From assembly GCA_024803745.1 (NCBI GenBank), contig JANJXV010000039.1:8524001-8588000 (forward strand): a DNA stretch of 64,000 bases, in the 5' to 3' direction. The stretch is from Megascapheus bottae. Its lineage: Eukaryota; Chordata; Mammalia; Rodentia; Geomyidae. Positions 35,030 to 46,500 of this stretch are shown here, one piece after another. The translations under genes and the position numbers were made by a program. The notes below the pieces were generated by a model. The model saw only the letters and a list, made by a program, of their open reading frames with translations, ran no database searches and had not been told where the DNA came from. The first letter of the stretch is position 1. Each line of letters starts with the position of its first letter.

Positions 35030-35342
35030 TCCTTAACACTTCCGTCCCAGTGCTGGGATTACAGGTGTGTACCACCATACTTTTCTGCTTCTGAATCACC
35101 CTTCTGCATAGGTCTTTGCACAAGCCCCTGAGAGTGTATTCTGCAGGATAATAGATTCTTAGTAGGGAGTGGGGGTGGGGGGAGAATTTGGTCTAAGATA
35201 GGGTTATGGGTTTTACATTTAAATAAAAATTAACTTCCTTCTCCTTATGGGCGAAATATAAGGGGGGGGGGGGGAAAGAGCCCTGACTGATTGCTGGAAA
35301 ATGATTTATCCATCTTTCCTTTTTTTGTTCCTCCTCCCCCCC

Positions 35343-35403
<61 letters not shown>

Positions 35404-36085
35404 TCTTCTTTTATTTTTATTTATTTTTTGCCAGTCATGGGGAATGAACTCAGGGCCTGAGCACTGTCCTTGGGTTTTCTCAAGGCTAAAACTCTACCAC
35501 TTGAGTCACAGCACCACTTCCAGCATTTTTCTATGAATGTGGTACTGAGGAATCAAACCCTGGTTTTCATGCATGCTAGACAAGCACTCTTAATACTAGG
35601 CCAAATTCCTGGCCCTCTTCTATTTTTAAATGCAGATCCTAGGGCTTGAACTCAGGTCTGGGTACTGTCCCTGAATTCTTTTCTTTTCTTTTCTTTTTTG
35701 TAGGGGTCATGGGTCTTGAACTTTTCAGCTCAAGGCTAGTGCTCTATCACTTTGAGCCACAGCACTACTTCTGGTGTTCTGGTCGTTCATTGGAGATGAG
35801 ATCTCACAGACTTTCCTGTCCAGGCTGGCTTTTGACCACAGTCCTCAGATTTCAGTCTCCTGAGTAGCTAGCCTCAGTTGCCTAGATTCCTGAATTTTCA
35901 AGGCTGTTGCTCTATCACTTGAGCCACAGCTCCACTTCTTGCATTTTAATGGTTAATTGGGGGAAAAAAAGGTATTGAGAACGTTTCTGCCTGAGCTAGC
36001 TTGGAACCGTGAGCCTCAGATCTCAGCCTCCTGAGTAGCTAGGATTACAGGTATGAGCCACTGGTGCCCAGCTTTATTCTTTTCA
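35030..36085. repeat. SINEs (mostly minus) and (CT)n(CA)n
   Basis: Minus B1-like monomer 35030-35090, compound (CT)n(CA)n 35342-35400, minus IDL-Geo 35425-35615, minus Geo/B1-like composites 35640-35870 and 35890-36070. A run of G at 35263-35274 precedes them. Confidence 0.75.
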
Positions 36086-36590
36086 TTTGACGACATCAGA
36101 TAGTGAGAGAGAAAGTTTGGCCTTAGAGAAGCAGGAAAGAAACAGATAAGCCTGGATGGATGGGAAGCAATTAAGCCACAGGGCCCAGCGAGTGCTAATT
36201 AAAGAGGTAGATCTTGCTGAGGGCATAGATGCCTGGAGTCAGCTCATCAAATGGCCGCATTCTTTGTGTGGTCCAAGCCCAGACCTGTCACCTCCTCTCT
36301 CCCTTCTCACCCACAGACCTCTTAGTGAGGAGCCAGAGCCTACAAACCTGTTCTGCCAGCCTAGGCCCTCCAGCTCCAGCTAGGCGGCTACTGGTTCGGC
36401 TGAGTCAGGCTGCACAGGTATGTGGCCAGACAGAGCCAGAGAGGGCAGAGAAGGGCTGGCACAGAGAGGACTGCCCAGAGGCCAGCTCCCCACCATGGCC
36501 TCACACTTTGTCAAAGCCTGCCTTGTTTAAACTGCTTATAGACATAATTCTTCCCCTCATGTACCTCTCACAGCCCGCAAGGATTTGTTA
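36085..36590. promoter_or_regulatory. Repeat-free island; candidate regulatory element
   Basis: About 500 bases without repeats, with TGTGGT (RUNX-type, 36267-36272), CTAATTAAAG (homeobox-type, about 36196-36205) and TGAGTCA (AP-1, 36401-36407). No convincing exon. Function is inferred from motif content only. Confidence 0.3.
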
Positions 36591-36594
36591 TTGT

Positions 36595-37745
36595 CGTTAA
36601 TCATGGGACTTGAACTCAGGGCTTAGCTGCTGTCCCCAAGCTCTTCACCTCTAGTGCTTTACTACTTTGGGCCACAGTGCCACTTCTGCTTTGCTGGTGG
36701 TTCATTACAGATAAGAGGACTTTCCTGCCCAGGCTGGCCTTATTCCTCCACCCTCAGATCTCAGCCTCCTGAGTAGCTAGGCTTATAGTGTGAACCAGCA
36801 GCACCAGGCAACAATGATATTTTTATTAACATTTGATTATCAGTTTTTCTTGGAGGACAAAAGCAATGATCTTTACTTCAAAATTTGACCCGAGTGTTGG
36901 TGGCTCACCCCTATAATCCTAGCTACTCAGGAGGCTGAAATCTGAAGATTTGGATTCAAAGCCAGCTCAGGCAGATATATCTCAGCAACTCTTTAAAAAA
37001 AATTTTTTTTTGGTGCCAGTCCTGGGGCTTGAACTCGGGGCTTTACACCATCCTTGGGCTTTCTCAAGGCTAGAGCTCTACCACTTGAGCCACAGCACCA
37101 CTTCAGGCTTTTTGTATGTGTGTGGTACTTTTGTGCCAGTCTTTGGATGTGAACTCAGGGTCTGGATGCGAACTCAGGGTCTGGATGCTATCCCTGAGCT
37201 TTTGTGCTCAAGTCTGGAGCTCTACCACTTGAGTCACAATTCTACTTCCAGTTATTTAGTGTTTCATCGGAGATAAAAACCTCACAGACTTTCCTACTTG
37301 GGCTGGCATCCAATCTCCATCCTTAGATCTCACCCTGGTACAAGGGATTGATTGATTGATTTATTATCCTGGGGCTTGAACTCAGGCCCCAAGCCCTGTC
37401 CTTGGACTTTCTCAAGGCTAGAGCTCTACCACTTGAGCCTCAGCACCACTTTCAGCTTTTTTCTATGTATGTCATACCGAGGAATCGAACCCAGGTCTTT
37501 GTGCATGCTAGGCAAGCATCCCTGAGCTCCTTTTGCTCAAGGCTAGAACTCTACTACTTCAGCCATAGAGCCACTTCCTGCTTTTTCTGTTTATATATAT
37601 GGTACTAAGGAATAGAACCCAGGGTTTCATGCACACTAAGCAAGCACTCTACCACTAAGCCACATTCCCAGACCAGGATCTCACTATTTGGTCAGGTCTA
37701 GACTGGGTAGCAAGGATTACAGGCATGAGCCATCTATTTTTATTT
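36595..37745 (-). repeat. SINE cluster downstream of UPK1A
   Basis: Minus-strand composites 36600-36805 and 37125-37330, a plus B1-like fragment 36890-36985, minus IDL-Geo pieces 37010-37130, 37370-37525 and 37525-37675, then a B1-like end at 37675-37735. Confidence 0.75.
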
Positions 37746-38034
37746 AGATTTATTTATTTATATTTTGTACTCATACTGCTGAACTATGCTTCCAGCTGAA
37801 ACTCTTCAGTTGCTTGCTGCCATAGAACTTGCTGGAAGCATGGATATCTGTCACCTGTATCTTTTCAATAGTCCCTTGGATAAGCAAGCCTCCCCTCAAC
37901 ACCACACTAGATGACTGGATACGCCCCCTCCCCGCCCCGCTCTGGCTTCAGGGACCTGAGTCCATTGGTTCTGTTGTATGTTTGGGTTAGCGTCAATGCC
38001 AGTCCTAACAGGAGAGAAAACCAATTCATCCACT

Positions 38035-38700
38035 TAATCAATCAGCTATGATTTATTGAATGTCTAGTTCATGTGTGGGGGGGGGTGACAGTGGCAGTAA
38101 CTGACCACCAAGGACATATTTCTCCCACAGAAAACCCAGTCTGCTGGAGCATAAACACACACTTGAAAAACATTCACCAGTTCAGGGAGTTTGGATAGAG
38201 GTGCTTGTGAATAAGCTAGAGGAATTAATAGAGTGTGTGTGCATGTGTGTGCCCCCATGCTGCTTCTGAACTCAGAGCCTCTGGCACTGTTCTCTTAGCT
38301 TCCTTGTTCAAGGCTGGTGTTTTACCACTTGAGGCATGCCTTCACTTCGGCCTTTTTGTTTGGTGGGGGAAAGGGCTGGTTCCTTGGAGATAAGAGTCTC
38401 CACTCCCTTTCTTTCTCCAGGCTGACTTCAAATCCCAGTCCTCAGATCTGAGCCTCCTGAGTAGCTAGGGTGACAGGCGTGAGCCATTGGCTCCCGGCTA
38501 TGAAATATGACTTTTTATGGTCACTTGAAAGATGGGACAGGAATCTTTTAGAGTGACATGAAAAGGTGTCCGGGGCTCAGAAACTTAGAAAGAGGTCTCT
38601 GGGGATGGCAAGCAGGTGGGTGGGCATGGGAGAGGAGAAGCATCCAGGCAGGAGGCAGAAGACGGAGGCTGGATGTGTCCTTGGTCTCCCTTCCGGTTGC
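38035..38700 (-). other. UPK1A: Probable UPK1A 3' UTR with embedded SINE
   Basis: The first canonical AATAAA after the stop is at 38057-38052 on the minus strand, giving a 3' UTR of about 650 bases. A minus-strand Geo/B1-like SINE (about 38260-38500) lies within it, in the same orientation as the transcript. The end is inferred from the hexamer only. Confidence 0.5.
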
Positions 38701-39057
38701 TCAGAGGGTAGTGTAGAAATACATGGCTATGAGCATCACAGGGAGCTGGCGAAGAGGCGATGAGACAGGGGGTGCTCCCGCTCACCATCACGCCCACCCC
38801 AGCCTGCCCCCAAGCCACCTGCTTCTCACCGTCCACATCAGGAGGGCGAATCCGAACCACGAGATGCCCCACGTGTAGCTGTCAATGGCATGGCTGATGT
38901 GCTCGAAGCAGCCCTGGTGGGGACGGCAAAACTTTGGGAAGAGGCTGGCAGCTGGGGGCCAGGTCCTGTGGCTCCCCAGCCCAGGACAGGGGTAGGGATG
39001 CTGAGTCTCAGGCCCTAAAGGCTGCTCTGGCAGTGTGCTTAAAGAGGCTGGGGTGGG

Positions 39058-39102
<45 letters not shown>

Positions 39103-39417
39103 CATAGTCTCTGCTCCTCCAGTTCTGACACCTTCTCACATAGAGGAAACAGCTAAGAACTGGCAGGCTAGCTCGGAGCCTGTTTCCCCATTTCTTAAGA
39201 AATGGATGTCCTGTTTCCACCCTGGGGACAGTGACTGGGGTTCCCCTCTCCAGGACACCTGAACTAAGACATACCCCCCCCCACCAACACCCAAGCAGCT
39301 GAACACACATCAATGCCAGTTCACCTCTTCATCCGCCCTCCTGTTTCTCTCCCCTGGCCTGCACTAGTTAAAATTCTCATGTACCTAAAGCCAAGTCCTG
39401 GCTCCCTTCCTCCCTCA

Positions 39418-39462
<45 letters not shown>

Positions 39463-40289
39463 CGCTGATACTGGAACTTATATTTGGGACCCTGTGTTCT
39501 TTTTTTTTTGTTTTTTTGTTGTTTGTTTTTAGCTCAATCGAACCACACCTCTACTTCCTTATTTTGATATGGGGGGGAGGAGCTAAGGATCTCAGGACTT
39601 TTCTGCCTGGACTAGCTTCAAACCATGATCCTCAGATCTCAGCCTCCTGAGTAGCTAGGATGACAGGCGTGAGCCACGGGTAGCCAGCACTCATTCTCTC
39701 TGCCATGAAGGCGGCACTGGAGATGTAGTAAGACAAAAATGGGAAGCATTTGAGAGGGTGCCTGACACAAAGGCAGGCACAGCCATGGTAGCTGTTATGG
39801 GTGGCCTGCCACTGTTACTCTGGTATTCTGCTGCTCTGTTTTCTGGACCACCTGAGCCAGAATCTGGGCCAGACAGAGCCTGAGTGCATCCTGCAGAGAC
39901 AAGGGGACAAAGCGAGCCAGGGAGAGGGGGAGAAAAAGAGAGGAGCTAATAAACTCCAAGGGGGGGTGTGTGTGCTGTGGGAGGAGACACACCTTGGTAA
40001 ACAGGTAATCCACGTGGCCCACGCGGCAACCCTCTTCATTGAGGGGGATGAAGTTTCCAGTCCGGCGGCAGCAGAGTGGGGGCCAGGGGAACAGCACTTC
40101 TGGCGTGGCAGCCCGGAACGTGGACGTGTAATTCACCCAGTCCATGGGACCAGAGGTGCCGCAGCATTCTTGCTGGAGAGAAAGCTGGGGTTCAGAGAGG
40201 GCTTGTCACCTGCCTCAAGTCACCCAGGAAGGGGAGTCAGGAGTAGTTTGTGGCACAACAGGTCCCAGTTTGTCCCAGGCCTGGTTTCA

Positions 40290-40356
<67 letters not shown>

Positions 40357-42790
40357 GCTGGTCCTGGGTCTTGATCCAGTAAATTCCAGGTCAGCAGTTT
40401 GGGTGGAGATAAGATTCTGTCTAGAAAATAAAATGAGAGCCGGACACCTATGGTTCACCCTGTAATTCTAGCTATTCTGGAAGTTGAGATCTGAGGGCCG
40501 AAGTTCAAAGCCAGTTTGGGCAGGAAAATCTGTGCAACTCTTACCTCCAATGAACCACCCACCAAGACAACGAAAGCGGAGCTGTGGCTCAAGTGGTAGA
40601 GCATCAAGCACTAAACTTGAGAAAAATCGGAGACAGCCCTAGGACCAGCGTGTGCATGTGTGCGCGTGCATATGCACGCACAGACAGACACAGACAGACA
40701 CAGAGAAAAGGTCATCCTGATCAAGTGGCTGCCATTACTGTCATCCTTGATGAGGGAGAAAGCGTGAGTTCCAGCCAGCCCCGATATTTACGTAACCTTT
40801 CTTCCTTCCTTCCTTCCCTCCCTCCCTTTCTAAAATTAATTAATTAACAAAATGTTGGTGACTTTTCTTTCTGGGCCTGTCTACTCCTGTGGAAGTAATC
40901 TCGACCCAAGCCACAGCCCCTAGAGAGCTCCGCATGAGTGGAAGTCTTCAAAACAGCGGCTCAAAGGAGGAGGGCGGGGCTCAGACGCGGCCACGCCCAC
41001 ACTCCAGAGGCCACGCCCAGGCCGTAAAGCCGGGGGCACAGAGCCTTTCCGGTTCACGTTACAGGCCACGCCCACGGGCGGGGCCACGCCCACCTCCGTC
41101 ATGATGCGCTCCCACAGGCGGGTCAGCTCCCGGCCCTGGTCCGTTTCTGCGCTGTAGAAGGTCAGCATCTGCTTAGTGATCAGGGACGGGTTCGACACCA
41201 TCTGTGGAGGGCCAAGGGAGGGCAGGATCCAGCAGGGCCGGGTGGGAAGCAGGGTGCCCCCCTCCCCCCCACCCTGGCACAGGGACCCGCCCGGGCTCAC
41301 GTAATCGCGGTGGGTGTAGGAGGTGATGCAGGAGGCACACTCGAAGATGTAGACGACCAGCATCAACACCAGGTACTGCGGGGGAGGGGTGTCCTCAGCA
41401 AGGGGGGCCTGTGAGGTCGCCCCGCCTCGAAGGATGGGTAGAGCGCTAGCTAAAATGCATGAGGCCCTGGGCTTCATCCCCAGCCTGTAGAGTGAGGAGG
41501 GAGGGAGGGAGGGAGGGAGGGAGGGAGGGTGGCTCTGTGTGGACCATGTAGAAGCCTAGCTTTTCTGTATATTTAAAATCCTTGTTAATAAACTGTTAGG
41601 GGAAAGTAAAATCAACAAAAAAAAATATGGAAGGCAGTCTCTGAAGTTAACTATTGACTCGGGATTGGTGCAATAAATGTCTACTGTTAAAAGAAAGAAA
41701 AGCCAGGTGCTGGGGCTTAGTAGTGTGGCCTAGTAATGAGTGAAGCCCCAGGTTCAATTCCTCAGCACTACATACACAGAAAAAGCTGGGGGCAGGGCGT
41801 TTGGCCTAGTGGTAGAGTTCGTGCTTAGCATGCAGGAAGACCCGGATTCCTCAGTACCACATACATAGGATAAAAACCAGAAATGGTGCTGTGGCTCAAG
41901 TGGTAGAGTGCTAGCCTTGAGAAAGCCAAAGGACAGTGCTCAGGCCCTGAGTTCAAACCCTAGGACCGACCGTAGTGTGCTCTTTTCACGTCTACCCCGG
42001 GCCTCACCGTGAGAATCATGGACCGGCGACGGCAGAGTGCGGCCCCCACACCAAAGCTGGCCACCACGAAGAAGGAGAAGCCGCAGAAGATGGCAATCCA
42101 GGCACCCGCAAAGACATCATCCTTGCCGGAGATGCCCATCATGGGGTACACACGGTACTGGTCAGCTGTCACCCAGACGGTCTCCGCAAACAGGGCCAGG
42201 CCTGACAGCTGGACAGGGCAGCTGGTTAGGAGAATCGGCTTAGGGGTACCAGCCTGGCTCTGTGAATCTCCATAATGAATTGCTTCTCCGCCCTGTCCCT
42301 CCCCCTACCCCCTGGGCTAGGATTTAGGGATGAGAGTCACTGTGTGCCCAATGTGAAGCCATAGACCTAAGAAGACAAAGACTTGAAGCCTTCCATCCAG
42401 CCATTTCACCGGTCAATCAGTCCTACAAATGCCCGCCCATACAGCGCATCTCCCTGCCCTATAATACAGTGATGGGGGACCAGGAGGCCCCAAGGCTTTG
42501 CAGTTGTCAGAAGGGCCTAGAATAAGCCACATTTGCAATAAAGAAGGGAAGAAAAGTTCTATTGGTTGGCATTTGCTTCAAGAAATATTGCAGGTGGCAG
42601 GTACTGGTGCCTCACTCTTGTAATCTTAGCTACTCAGGACATTGAGATCTGAGGATCTTGATTCAAAGCCAAATTGGCTAGAAAAAAAAAAAATCCAAGA
42701 GACTATTATCTTCAATGAACCAGCAAAAAGTTGGAAGTGGAGTTGTCATTCAAATGGAAGAGTACCAACCTTGAGCAAAGAAGAAAGAAA

Positions 42791-42832
<42 letters not shown>

Positions 42833-44282
42833 GAGAAACTTAAAATTTTATTACCTTAGGATGCAGTATGGGGAAGGGGAGGGAGCGTCTCCTCTGTGGA
42901 CACCTTACCATAAAGCTAACATTTCCAGCTGGGTGTCAGTGGCTCACACCAGTAATCCTAGCTACTCAAGTTCAAAGCCAGCCCGGGCATGGCAGTTTGT
43001 GAGACTCCAATTAACAACCAGAAAATGAGAAGTGGCAATGTGGCTCAAAAAGGTAGAGCACTAGCTTTGAGCTGAAAAGCTCAGGGATAGTGCCCATGTC
43101 CCAAGTTCAAGATCCACTACCGAAAAAATTTTAAAAAGCTAACACTTCCAATCCTGTTATATCCCAGCTCACAGATGATAAAGCTGAGACCCCACTGGCT
43201 CCCAGTCCTATCATTAGAAAGTGGTAGAGCTGAGATTTGAACCCAGGCTGCCTGGCTCTAGAGCCTTGGGCAAGTATCACTTTTCATTTAAAGTCAACAC
43301 GAATTAAAAAATACTATTATAAACGATGCCCACTGGGCACAGTGGCTCAGGCCTGTAATCCTAGCTACTCGGGAGGCTGAGATCTGAGAATAGCGGTTCA
43401 AAGCCAGCCAGGCACGAAAGTCCATAGGACTCTTATCACACCAAAACACTGGAAGTGGTGCTGTGGCTCCAGTGGCAGGGCAGTAGCCTTGAGCTGAAGA
43501 GCTCGGGGACAGTGCCCAGGCCCAGAGTTCAAGTCCCACAACTGACAAAACAAACAAAATCCAGGCCCGGGTGGTGCACACCTGTAATCTCAGCCCTTGG
43601 AAGGCTGGGTCATGAGTTCAAGGCCTGTCTTCACCTCCCTCCCACCCCAGACTACACAGTGAGCCCTCATCTCAAGGAAAACCTAAAGCACTAGCTTTTG
43701 GCAAGATACTGCTCTTTTATTTTCTGTTTGATAGTACTGGGGTTTGAACTCAAGGTCTTGGGTTCTCCCTTCACATTTTTGCCCAAGGCTGGTGTTCTAC
43801 CACTTAAGCCACACCTATACTTCCTTTTCTTTCTTTTTCTTTTTTCAATTTTGGCTGATTTGTTAGAAATAAGAGTCTCACTGGTTTTCCTGCCTGGATG
43901 GGTTTCAAATCCTGATCCTCAGAACTCAGCCTGAGTTGCTGACAGGTAGAAGCAGCAGACCTGGCTTGGTCACCAGTGCTGAGTTGAGGGAAATGTGAGT
44001 TCACTGACATGAAGAGCACACAAGTTAGACATAAGAAGCCCAGTTGCCTCCCGAACATGGCACAGCTGGGTAAGGTGACAGCTGGGATTTCAATCAGACT
44101 TGCTCTGACTTGGGAACTGGGTGGCCCGGCCCAGGGCTGCTGGAAAGGGAGACCCCCTCCACCCTCAACTCACTGTGCATGCAGCTGAGACCATGGCTCA
44201 CCAGGATAATGATGTTCCCCACGACCAGCAGCCCCACCACCACGGGGGACCCTTTTTCCTCCTCCACTGCTGTGGAAGCCAT
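38701..44282 (-). CDS. UPK1A: UPK1A, uroplakin-1a (tetraspanin TSPAN21)
   Basis: Seven coding exons: 44282-44202, 42208-42008, 41375-41301, 41201-41094, 40172-39993, 38913-38830, 38745-38701 (stop TGA 38703-38701), 774 bases, 257 aa against 258 in human. Four hydrophobic segments fit a tetraspanin: GSPVVVGLLVVGNIIIL, AWIAIFCGFSFFVVASFGVG, YLVLMLVVYIFECASC and WFGFALLMWT/LPVMLIAMYFY. The large extracellular loop holds the CCG motif (C158-C159-G160) and a retained N-glycosylation sequon NYT at N169. Uroplakin Ia pairs with uroplakin II in the asymmetric unit membrane of urothelium. Phases are all 0. The tiny last exon (14 codons plus stop) is easily missed. The exon 4 donor (GAG/GTGGGC) is weaker than the others. 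Confidence 0.96.
39061..39101 (+). repeat. (GT)n microsatellite in UPK1A intron
   Basis: About 20 GT units, followed in the same intron by a second (TG)n at 39420-39457 and a minus-strand B1-like SINE at 39530-39685. Confidence 0.9.
40293..40351 (+). repeat. (GT)n microsatellite in UPK1A intron 5
   Basis: About 29 uninterrupted GT units, a likely polymorphic marker, followed by a plus-strand composite SINE (about 40435-40650). Confidence 0.9.
41415..41975 (+). repeat. SINEs and (GGGA)n in UPK1A intron 2
   Basis: A short ID-like piece (41430-41490) ends in (GGGA)n (41500-41529). A plus ID-like fragment (41700-41785) and a plus IDL-Geo (41787-41970) follow, ending immediately before the exon at 42008. 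Confidence 0.75.
42590..43945. repeat. SINE cluster and MIR in UPK1A intron 1
   Basis: Plus composite 42595-42780 ending in (GAAA)n (42780-42835), plus 42925-43130, a minus-strand MIR-like stretch 43145-43265 (GAGCTGAGATTTGAACCCAGGC), plus composite 43330-43555, a distinct B1-like monomer 43562-43680 and a minus composite 43730-43945. Confidence 0.75.
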
Positions 44283-44374
44283 TGTCCTGTCTGTGACACA
44301 GAAGCAGGGGTGACTCCCAGCCGGACCCCCATCCACCCCCTCCCAGTGAAACCTAGCCACACCCAAGGCTGTGT

Positions 44375-44455
44375 GTGCACCCAGGCCTGGGTGGTGCACA
44401 CCTGTAATCTCAGCACTTGGGAGGCTGGGTCATGAGTTCAAGACCTTCCCGAAGG
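44375..44455 (+). repeat. B1-like monomer fragment between UPK1A non-coding exon 1 and start codon
   Basis: GTGGTGCACACCTGTAATCT, CAGCACTTGGGAGGCTG, GAGTTCAAGACC: closer to canonical B1/Alu than the composite family, and matching the 43562-43680 copy. It sits in the first, roughly 200-base intron. Confidence 0.7.
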
Positions 44456-44487
44456 CCCTGTGCAGACCCCCGGAACCCCCTCCTTAC

Positions 44488-44540
44488 CTCTGCCAGAATC
44501 TTCTCTGGTCAGATCCACTCACAGTAGCTCCCTATATAGG
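44488..44540 (-). promoter_or_regulatory. UPK1A: UPK1A TATA box and short non-coding exon 1
   Basis: CCTATATAGG at 44531-44540 provides a TATA box on the minus strand. About 30 bases downstream an exon near 44508-44488 ends at donor CAGAG/GTAAGGAG. The matching acceptor (TGTGTCACAG) lies just upstream of the start codon, ending near 44292. A TATA promoter fits a tissue-restricted gene and contrasts with the CpG-island promoters of KMT2B and COX6B1. Confidence 0.7.
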
Positions 44541-44544
44541 CCCA

Positions 44545-46500
44545 GACACCACCCCCTCCCCCCACCCCCAGAGGAACAGAGGAGGGGAGATGCCTGGAGG
44601 CAGATCTGCCACTCTAGTGATTTATAGACCTGAAATTCCAGATTGGGCTAATTTCTGGTCGCCTGGGCAGGGCTATTATGCTCATGACCTCTGACACCCC
44701 CTTCCCAGGCTGTGGGGATCTGGGGGGTGAGGCTGCAGGACTCCAGCTCATGGTCCTCTTCCTAGAACAAGGCTGGGAACCTTAAGCATTTTCCAGGAGC
44801 CAGGGGGAGGCCCAGGCTCCCCTCCTCATCCCCCCCCCCAAAAAAAAAGGAAGATAAAAATGGCTGGGAACTGGGCTCATGCCTGTCATCCTAGTTAGCT
44901 CAGGAGGCCGCTGAGATCTGAGGATCGTGATTTGAAGTCAGCCTGCACAGACAGGAAAGTCCATGAGTCTTACCTCCAGTGGTCTAGCCAAAGCCAGAAG
45001 TGGAGCTGTGGGCAGGACAAGGAGTGCAGGGGACAGGGCTGGTGGGCAAAGAATGGATGGATATGGGTGCCTGTGGCAGTCTGACAAGTGTACAGTGAAG
45101 AACAATGTTCTAGAAAAAGGAAGCGACTTAATGAGAGAAAAGTAATTCCTTTTCTCAACATGCACACATGTGCATATGAAGCCTTGACTGGAGATTTCTC
45201 CAGGCTGCAGAATGACTAAGATTCTGGATTTGAATCCCGGTTTGGTCTCCTCTTCACAGCATGACTTGGTGTGCAAATTTGTGACACAAATATCCACCCC
45301 AGGGCGGGGGGAGCCATGTGAGGGGAGAAGCCAGGCTGCTATTTGGCCTCGCTCTGGGGAGTCCATGTGTCCTTCCATAGCATTCCCAATGGTGTGGGGC
45401 TGATTCTGTCCAAGGAAATGGCTTGGAGGTCCCAGAGGGGCTCCAGGACATCACAACCCCAAAGCTTTTCCCACTCTCCCCCCCCCCCACACACACACCT
45501 ATGGCTCTGGGCTAGTGAAGGGAACTTGAAACTCTACTGTCAAGACCAAGCTTGGGGAAAGACCCATGTTTGTCCCAATTAAGATGGTTAATTTAAACTG
45601 GGTACTGGTGCTACTGCCTATAATCCTTGCTACTCAGGAGGCTGAGATCTGAGGATAAAGGTTTGAAGCCAATCCCAGGCAGGAAAGTTCATGGGATTTT
45701 TTTGGGAGGGAGGGCCAGTCCTGGGGCTTGAACTCAGGGTCTTGGCATCTATCCCTGAGCCTCTCTGTGCTCAACCATTTGAGCCGCAGCACTACTTCCA
45801 GCTTTTTCTGTGCATGTGGTACTGAGGAATTGAACCCAGGGCTTCATGCATGCTAGGCAAGCACTCTACCACTAAGCCACCTTCCTAGTCAGTTCACAGG
45901 ACTCTTATTTCCACTGCACCAGAAGCTGGAAGTAAAGGTGTGGCTCACATGGTAGTGTCAGCCTTGAGAGGAAAAAGCCAAGCAAGATCTTGAGGCCAGG
46001 AGTTCAAGCCCTAGTACTGGCACATGTGTGTGCGCACATACGTGAAGACTGAAAGGGGAGGGAACTGTGGATGGACCCAGGCTCCTGGACAGCTTGCACA
46101 TGATGAATGTATGACTCTAGAATATTCCAGAATGAAGGGTTGTTGTGGTACTTGGAAGAGAGCCGGGGACTTCCCTTTCAGGTTGCCTGGCTATTTCTCG
46201 TTGTAAGTGGGCTTTTAGTTTTGGTGTGTCTTCAGGAGTTTTGAACTACAATGCCTTCTAATGAGGGTAAAGCATTTCAAACAAAGCCACTCGTGTGTTG
46301 AGGTGGTGTTTGCTTTCCCACGGGTGGGGGCCCGGCGCTCGGCCCCAGCATCTGCACAAACAGGAAAGTGGTGTTTGCCAAGTTCTGGTGCAGCCTATCT
46401 GAAGGCTTTCAAAGACCCAGTGGACACCCCAATGTCCCTGTCTCTCAGATGGCTTATCGTGGCACTCAACACACCACACTATTTAAAGCAAAGTGCTGGA
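44545..46500. other. UPK1A upstream region, unique sequence with scattered SINEs
   Basis: 44545-44835 and 45040-45580 are unique with no exon signal. SINE pieces: plus 44865-45005, plus 45597-45700, minus IDL-Geo-like 45715-45890, plus 45900-46020. 46030-46500 is unique. Nothing coding recognised. Confidence 0.55.

Noticed and set aside
35342..35400. Regular short repeats that could suggest an array
   Set aside because: Simple (CT)n(CA)n microsatellite; no spacers, and CRISPR arrays do not occur in mammalian nuclear DNA.
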